The notes below the pieces were generated by a model. The model searched no databases and had not been told where the DNA came from. It saw nothing but the letters and a program-made list of their open reading frames with translations. Of a stretch of 8,960 bases of DNA, positions 4,878 through 8,960 are shown piece after piece. The position numbers and the translations under genes were made by a program. Where the stretch lies: the NCBI GenBank assembly GCA_020217115.1, contig JAIWOA010000123.1:1-8960 (forward strand). Direction: 5' to 3'. The stretch is from Calditerrivibrio sp. GTDB taxonomy: Bacteria > Chrysiogenota > Deferribacteres > Deferribacterales > Calditerrivibrionaceae. The number at the start of each line of letters is the position of its first letter. Within the stretch, counting starts at the first letter, position 1.

Positions 4878-6257
4878 ATGAAAGCTAACATTCTGATTAT
4901 AGATGATGATAAAGCCCTCTGCTATAGTTTAACTCGGGTTCTTTCCATTGATTACAACGTAATTACTGCAAACAATTCCAGCGAAGCTTTTGAACTATTA
5001 GAAAAAAACAACTTTAGCATGATTCTGATAGATTATAAGCTGGGGGAAGAGAATGGGATCGATATACTAAAAAAAATAAAATCAGATTACAATATTCCAG
5101 CTGTAATGATGACAGCCTATGGAACAAACTCTACATTAATTGATGCAATAAAATCTGGAGCTGAAGATTTTATATTTAAACCTGTCGAAGCCCATGATCT
5201 AAAAAATATTATATCAAAATATATCAATCCATCTATTAATATCTGTGACAAAAGATCGACAAAAATACCTGCCAGCTTTGTAGAGGAAGCATTTATTGGC
5301 ATTTCAAAACCTATAAAAGATCTTTTAAAGTTGGTTGCCAACGTATCAACGACAGATTCTCCAGTTTTAATAACAGGGGAAAGTGGCACAGGTAAGGAGC
5401 TAGTAGCAAATCTTATACAATCAAATAGCCAGAGAAGTTCCAGACCTTATGTTGTCATAAATTGTGCAGCCATACCATTTGAGCTTCTGGAAAGCGAACT
5501 TTTTGGCTACGAAAAAGGGGCATTCAGTGGAGCATTTAAATCAAAACCTGGTAAATTTGAGATGGCAGATACAGGTACCATATTTCTTGATGAAATAGGT
5601 GACTTACCATACAAACTTCAGTCTAAATTGTTAAGGGTTTTACAGGATGGAATAGTTGAAAAACTTGGTTCTGTGGCATCAAAAAAAGTTGATGTAAGGA
5701 TCATCGCAGCAACAAATAGAGATCTTAATTCACTTGTATCAGACAATAAATTTAGACTTGACCTGTTTTATAGATTAAATGTAATAAATATTCACATACC
5801 ACCCCTAAGGGAGAGAAAAGAGGATATCTCTCATCTATCATATTTTTTTATAAACAAGTATTCAAAAGAATTTAAAAAGAATATAACCTGTATCGAAAAT
5901 TCTGTTTTAGAGAAGCTCGAAAACTATAGTTGGGCTGGTAATGTAAGGGAACTTCAAAATGTTATAAAGAAAGCTGTGATATTGGCAAAAAATAATTGCA
6001 TTAGTGACGAATCGATCCATTTCCTTAATTCTGATAAAAAAAGTGAATTCAGAGAAGATATTGTTGATTGGATCTTTAAAAATTTCCCCTCAGAGACATA
6101 TACAAAATTTAACGAATATATAGAAGAAGAACTAATAAAAAAATCCCTTGAAATCCATCAGAATAACAGATCCAGGACAGCAGAACAGTTAGGTATATCA
6201 AGGGTAACACTTAATGATAAACTAAAAAAGTATAATATTGTTAACGATACACATTAA
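4878..6257 (+). CDS. NtrC-family sigma-54-dependent response regulator
   Basis: This is a full-length 459-residue bacterial enhancer-binding protein. The receiver domain (1-116) has acidic residues D9-D11, phospho-acceptor D52 (LIDYKLG), T79 and K101 in FKP. The AAA+ domain has Walker A GESGTGKE (167-174), ELFGYEKGAFSGA with the sigma-54 contact loop reading GAFSGA (214-219) rather than the common GAFTGA, and Walker B FLDE (236-239). It continues into the usual RIIAATNRDL and FRLDLFYRLNV motifs. The C-terminus (about 430-455) is a Fis-type helix-turn-helix (NRSRTAEQLGISRVTLNDKLKKY). The start is the ATG at 4878, the natural receiver-domain start, despite no ribosome binding site. No cognate histidine kinase is in the window, and no sigma-54 promoter (GG-N10-GC) is visible in the adjacent intergenic region. 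It is divergent from the five-gene operon, so regulation of that operon is possible but unproven. Confidence 0.95.
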   Translation: MKANILIIDDDKALCYSLTRVLSIDYNVITANNSSEAFELLEKNNFSMILIDYKLGEENGIDILKKIKSDYNIPAVMMTAYGTNSTLIDAIKSGAEDFIFKPVEAHDLKNIISKYINPSINICDKRSTKIPASFVEEAFIGISKPIKDLLKLVANVSTTDSPVLITGESGTGKELVANLIQSNSQRSSRPYVVINCAAIPFELLESELFGYEKGAFSGAFKSKPGKFEMADTGTIFLDEIGDLPYKLQSKLLRVLQDGIVEKLGSVASKKVDVRIIAATNRDLNSLVSDNKFRLDLFYRLNVINIHIPPLRERKEDISHLSYFFINKYSKEFKKNITCIENSVLEKLENYSWAGNVRELQNVIKKAVILAKNNCISDESIHFLNSDKKSEFREDIVDWIFKNFPSETYTKFNEYIEEELIKKSLEIHQNNRSRTAEQLGISRVTLNDKLKKYNIVNDTH

Positions 6258-6553
6258 CAATAGGGTAGTTCTTTTACTAAGCAAGCAACATATGGATACC
6301 ATTTCTTTACACATTTTACAGCTTAGAGTTTAAATTACCAAAACCAATAACATACTTCTTATCCTAATTTATATTAATGTAATTAAGAATGAAAAAAATA
6401 TTCTATAAATACAATAAAAATAAAGCCGCTAACATTTGAAAAGATAGCGGCAAAAAAAGGAGATTTATTAACTTGTGTTTATTTTATAGTATACAAATAA
6501 AAAGTTATTGTCAATAAAAAAATGTAAAAATTTTTTACCAAAACATATCTATT
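6258..6553. other. AT-rich convergent intergenic region
   Basis: This 296-nt stretch lies between the convergent ends of the response-regulator gene and the ccdA-like gene. It holds one clear GC-rich hairpin (6425-6451) and three AT-rich symmetrical elements: TTTATTT/AAATAAA (6478-6501), TTATTG-T-CAATAA (6505-6517) and GTAAAAA-T-TTTTTAC (6524-6538). I see no supported gene in it. The first 160 nt show no structure I can interpret. Confidence 0.6.
6413..6451 (-). terminator. Rho-independent terminator of the ars operon
   Basis: GCCGCTA (6425-6431) and TAGCGGC (6445-6451) form a perfect 7-bp stem with a 13-nt loop. Read on the minus strand, the stem is followed by TTTATTTTTATT, a U-rich tract. 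It lies about 100 nt after the stop codon of the ccdA-like gene. On the plus strand the stem is followed by A-runs, so it should not terminate the response-regulator transcript in the usual way. Confidence 0.7.
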
Positions 6554-7243
6554 CTATATGAATATCTTTATAGCATAGTATAAACCTAAAATAAGTAAAA
6601 CAATTCCTATAAGTCTATTTAAATACTTTTGCAGAAGTGGGTTATTTAACTTTGAAATTATCATTTCAGCTTTGGTACCAAAATAACCAGCTGTAGCTAA
6701 AGTCAGACAGTGAGATACGGAAAATAAGATAATTAATAGAGTAGGCTTTAAAATACCCTGGGCAGAGATATTATATCCAAACGCAAGAATCGGTGCAGCA
6801 TAGGCAAAAGTACAGGGACCAAGTCCTATACCATAAACAAAACCGATCCAGAATATGTTTGATGATCTTCTTGTAAACCCACCTGTAAGACTAAAATCAA
6901 ATTTTACAATACCAAGCATGTAACACCCAAAGACTATAAATATAAATGCAGGTATCAGATTATTCAAAATCCCAACATCACCAAAAATTCTCCCTAAGGA
7001 TATGGTAATGAAACCTATTAAAATAAAGCTAAGTAATACTCCAATAGAAAAGATAAATGAAATGAGAAATCTCCCAGTATTACTACCCTTTTTTAGGGAA
7101 ACATAACCTACCACTATTGGAACAGTTGCAAGGTGGCAAGGACTTAATAATACGCTCAATACCCCCCACACAACAGCTGCTAAAGAAGAGATAAACAAAC
7201 TTTTATTCAAAGATATCAGAACAAAGGAGATAAATTCGTACAC
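6554..7243 (-). CDS. ccdA: CcdA/DsbD-type transmembrane thiol-electron transporter
   Basis: This is a 229-residue polytopic inner-membrane protein (about six hydrophobic segments) of the CcdA/DsbD-beta family. These proteins carry reducing equivalents from cytoplasmic thioredoxin to periplasmic thiol proteins. The two family cysteines are present: C36 in LLSPCHLATVPIVVGY and C144 in GLGPCTFAYAAPILAFGY. The start is a GTG that overlaps the TAG of the thioredoxin gene by one base (TAGTG), so translation should be coupled; a clear Shine-Dalgarno is lacking. Its natural partner is the lipoprotein thioredoxin encoded just upstream. In an ars operon the pair may keep periplasmic thiols reduced, but cytochrome c maturation cannot be excluded from sequence alone. 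The gene is last in the operon and is followed by a hairpin terminator. Confidence 0.9.
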   Translation of the reverse strand: MYEFISFVLISLNKSLFISSLAAVVWGVLSVLLSPCHLATVPIVVGYVSLKKGSNTGRFLISFIFSIGVLLSFILIGFITISLGRIFGDVGILNNLIPAFIFIVFGCYMLGIVKFDFSLTGGFTRRSSNIFWIGFVYGIGLGPCTFAYAAPILAFGYNISAQGILKPTLLIILFSVSHCLTLATAGYFGTKAEMIISKLNNPLLQKYLNRLIGIVLLILGLYYAIKIFI

Positions 7244-7647
7244 TATTGCACCGGCTCAATACCTAGGGATTTAAACATTGCAACCATCTCCTCTTCAGGG
7301 AAGAAACCGACATGGCGATAAATTTCCTTTCCATCAGGTGCTAAAAAAACCTGTGTTGGTATACCATTTATATTATATACCTGTGCATATTGTTTATGTT
7401 TTTCAGTCCAAACATCGTAAAATGTTATCTTAACCTGATCGCCAAACCTTTTTTTTATATTTTCCATTACAGGTTGCATCATTTTACAAGGTACACAATC
7501 CACTGAACCCAGCTCTATAAAATGAATTTTATAGTTTTTGTGATTATCAGGGCTTTCATAACTATATTTTTTCTCCTCTTTAAAATCGTTGCAAGCAATC
7601 AAAAATAATAATAAAAACAGCAAATAAAACCTTTTTAAAATAAACAT
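7243..7647 (-). CDS. Periplasmic thioredoxin-like lipoprotein
   Basis: This 134-residue protein has a lipoprotein signal (FILKRFYLLFLLLFLIAC) with lipid-attachment C19. A thioredoxin fold follows: active site CVPC (C51, C54) inside GSVDCVPCKMMQPVMENI, the cis-proline loop GIPTQ (P97), and the usual APDGKEIYRHVGF segment. It should be tethered to a membrane on the periplasmic side and be reduced by the downstream CcdA-like protein, with which it overlaps by one base. The Shine-Dalgarno GAGGAGG precedes the ATG at 7647 closely. The gene lies 52 nt after the ACR3 gene in the same direction. Because it is exported, it is not the likely reductant of the cytoplasmic ArsC encoded upstream. Its substrate is unknown. 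Confidence 0.92.
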   Translation of the reverse strand: MFILKRFYLLFLLLFLIACNDFKEEKKYSYESPDNHKNYKIHFIELGSVDCVPCKMMQPVMENIKKRFGDQVKITFYDVWTEKHKQYAQVYNINGIPTQVFLAPDGKEIYRHVGFFPEEEMVAMFKSLGIEPVQ

Positions 7648-7699
7648 AAATCCTCCTCTTTTTAACTTTCAAAAAAAATTTTCAATCTATCTGTCATTT

Positions 7700-8752
7700 T
7701 TAAACTCCCCTACAATACCAACCTTTAGTACTTCTACATATTTTGACAACAGAAAGCATCACCGGTACTTCCACCAGAACACCTACAACTGTAGCAAGTG
7801 CAGCTCCAGACTCAGGCCCGAATAGGGTAATGGCAGTAGCAACAGCGAGCTCAAAGAAATTACTAGCACCTATCAATGCACCGGGAGCTGCAACAGCAAA
7901 ATTTACCTTAAATTTCTTCATAAGGAAATAAACGACAGATGAGTTAAAATAAACCTGTATCAGTATAGGTATTGCGATGAGAATAACATGGAACCATTTT
8001 GTAGTTATATTATCTGATTGGAATGCAAAAATAAGGATAAGTGTCAAAAGAAGAGCAGTAACAGCTACAGGATGCAATCTTTTTATAAAACTATCAAACC
8101 AATCCTTAGTCTTATACTTAAGCAAGAGATATCTTGTAACAACACCCAAAGATAATGGAATAACTATAAAAACTAAAACAGAATAGAACAATACATTCAT
8201 AGGAACTGTCAAATTTGAAGCTCCACTGACAAGAAAACCTACTATGGGGGCAAATGCTACTAACATGATAAGATCATTTAGAGCCACCTGAACAAGGGTG
8301 TATGCAGGATCTCCATCAACCAGATAACTCCAGACAAAAACCATTGCCGTACAAGGAGCAGCTGCAAGAATAATAGAACCTGCAATATATTGATCAGCCA
8401 TATCAACAGCAATAAATGAAGAAAATATGATTTTAAAGAAAAACCACGCAATTATAGCCATACTAAAAGGTTTTACAAACCAGTTTACAAAGGCAGTTAT
8501 TAAAAGACCTTTTGGGCTCCTACCAACATTTAATATCGAAGAAAAATCTACTTTCAACATCATGGGATATATCATAAGCCAGATTAAAATAGCTATTGGA
8601 AGGTTTATCTGCGAACCTTCTGCAAACTCAATATTTCTTAGAATATTTACAGTATCAGGAATTGCTTTTCCAAGAAGAACACCAATAACCATACACAAAG
8701 CTACCCAAACCGTCAGATATCTATCAAAAAAGCTTATCCTCTTTTCCTCCAT
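7700..8752 (-). CDS. acr3: Arsenite efflux permease, ACR3 family
   Basis: This is a 350-residue integral membrane protein of the ACR3 (BASS superfamily) arsenite/H+ antiporter family, with about ten hydrophobic segments. Diagnostic stretches are IYPMMLKVDFSSI in an early segment and AAAPCTAMVFVWSYL with the essential cysteine (C134). The others are GALIGASNFFELAVATAI and the C-terminal VGVLVEVPVMLSVVKI. It expels arsenite (and probably antimonite) made by ArsC. The ATG at 8752 has AGGAG about 8 nt upstream and lies 2 nt after the arsC stop, so the two are one transcription unit. Many databases also call this protein ArsB, although it is unrelated to the E. coli ArsB fold. Confidence 0.96.
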   Translation of the reverse strand: MEEKRISFFDRYLTVWVALCMVIGVLLGKAIPDTVNILRNIEFAEGSQINLPIAILIWLMIYPMMLKVDFSSILNVGRSPKGLLITAFVNWFVKPFSMAIIAWFFFKIIFSSFIAVDMADQYIAGSIILAAAPCTAMVFVWSYLVDGDPAYTLVQVALNDLIMLVAFAPIVGFLVSGASNLTVPMNVLFYSVLVFIVIPLSLGVVTRYLLLKYKTKDWFDSFIKRLHPVAVTALLLTLILIFAFQSDNITTKWFHVILIAIPILIQVYFNSSVVYFLMKKFKVNFAVAAPGALIGASNFFELAVATAITLFGPESGAALATVVGVLVEVPVMLSVVKICRSTKGWYCRGV

Positions 8753-8754
8753 AT

Positions 8755-8960
8755 TCAGATCTCCTGAGCTAACTCATTTTTAATATAATATTTTATTTGA
8801 TCTCTGACTTTTCTAAAAAAGTTAAGCTTCTCCTCCTCACTTCCTACAAATTTTGCAGGATCATCGAATCCTTTATGTATTAGGTGGGTTTTTTTAAAAT
8901 ATGCAGGACAGGTCTCATTGGCATCACCACAGACAGTAACAACTACATCAAAATCTATAC
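8755..8960 (-). CDS. arsC: Arsenate reductase ArsC, thioredoxin-coupled type (partial)
   Basis: These are the last 68 codons of an arsenate reductase of the low-molecular-weight tyrosine phosphatase family; the N-terminus with the catalytic P-loop cysteine is outside the window. The visible part contains VTVCGDANETCP, in which two cysteines six residues apart correspond to the Cys82/Cys89 redox relay of the Staphylococcus/Bacillus-type enzyme. It is followed by the family's typical HKGFDDPAKFVGSEEEKLNFFRKVRDQI. The enzyme reduces arsenate to arsenite in the cytoplasm, using thioredoxin as reductant. It ends 2 nt before the ACR3 ATG. The promoter and any ArsR regulator would lie to the right of the window. 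Confidence 0.93.
   Translation of the reverse strand, partial: IDFDVVVTVCGDANETCPAYFKKTHLIHKGFDDPAKFVGSEEEKLNFFRKVRDQIKYYIKNELAQEI

Noticed and set aside
6452..6517. Tiny coding region after AAGGAG at about 6457, starting with TTG at 6473
   Set aside because: It has only about 14 codons, a rare start codon and no recognisable product. It lies just beyond the terminator hairpin in a convergent gap.
7743..8783. Plus-strand open frames opposite the ACR3 gene
   Set aside because: They have no recognisable protein features. The minus strand is clearly coding with well-conserved ACR3 motifs.
1..8960. CRISPR arrays, tRNA or rRNA genes, transposases, insertion-sequence ends
   Set aside because: I saw no regularly spaced repeats, tRNA-like cloverleaf sequences, rRNA stretches or transposase motifs on either strand.

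Overview
This window is AT-rich bacterial DNA. It carries strong AGGAGG-type ribosome binding sites and short intergenic gaps. The content is that of an anaerobic or nitrate/metal-respiring Gram-negative bacterium: a lipoprotein thioredoxin, a CcdA-type electron transporter, an ACR3 arsenite pump, an NtrC-family regulator, an FNR/DNR/HcpR-type DNA site and a YgbA-family nitrosative-stress protein. A Deferribacterota-like host (for example near Calditerrivibrio or Deferribacter) would fit, but that is an impression from style and content, not a demonstrated assignment.

Layout. (1) Positions 1-1142, minus strand: a small secreted Gly/Ser-rich protein, a GC-rich hairpin, an ECF sigma factor, and the start of a membrane protein that looks like its anti-sigma factor (cut by the window edge). 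A perfect 7-bp inverted repeat sits in the leader of the secreted-protein gene. (2) Positions 1220-4720, minus strand: a compact five-gene operon. The order is a DUF1858-like/periplasmic-binding-protein-like fusion without a signal peptide, a HypB/UreG-like GTPase with extra cysteine pairs, a soluble ABC ATPase with no permease partner, an 80-residue zinc-ribbon protein, and a YgbA-family protein. The first three genes are translationally coupled (1-nt gap, then a 4-nt ATGA overlap). (3) Positions 4721-4877: a divergent intergenic region with a TTGAY-N4-RTCAA site placed exactly where a class II activator should sit relative to a good -10 box of the five-gene operon. (4) Positions 4878-6257, plus strand: an NtrC-type response regulator with no nearby kinase and no Shine-Dalgarno sequence. 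(5) Positions 6258-6553: a convergent intergenic region with a hairpin terminator for the minus-strand genes. (6) Positions 6554-8960, minus strand: an arsenic-resistance operon in the order arsC (partial), ACR3 pump, lipoprotein thioredoxin, ccdA-like.

The most interesting part is region 2. It combines an ABC ATPase, a solute-binding fold and a metallochaperone-type GTPase, all apparently cytoplasmic and without any membrane component. The co-transcribed YgbA homologue and the FNR-superfamily site suggest a cytosolic metal- or cofactor-handling machine induced by low oxygen or nitric oxide. The function is inference; the gene architecture, motifs and site geometry are visible in the sequence. 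The ars operon handles arsenate reduction and arsenite export and adds a periplasmic thiol-reducing pair. The ECF module is probably an autoregulated envelope-response unit.
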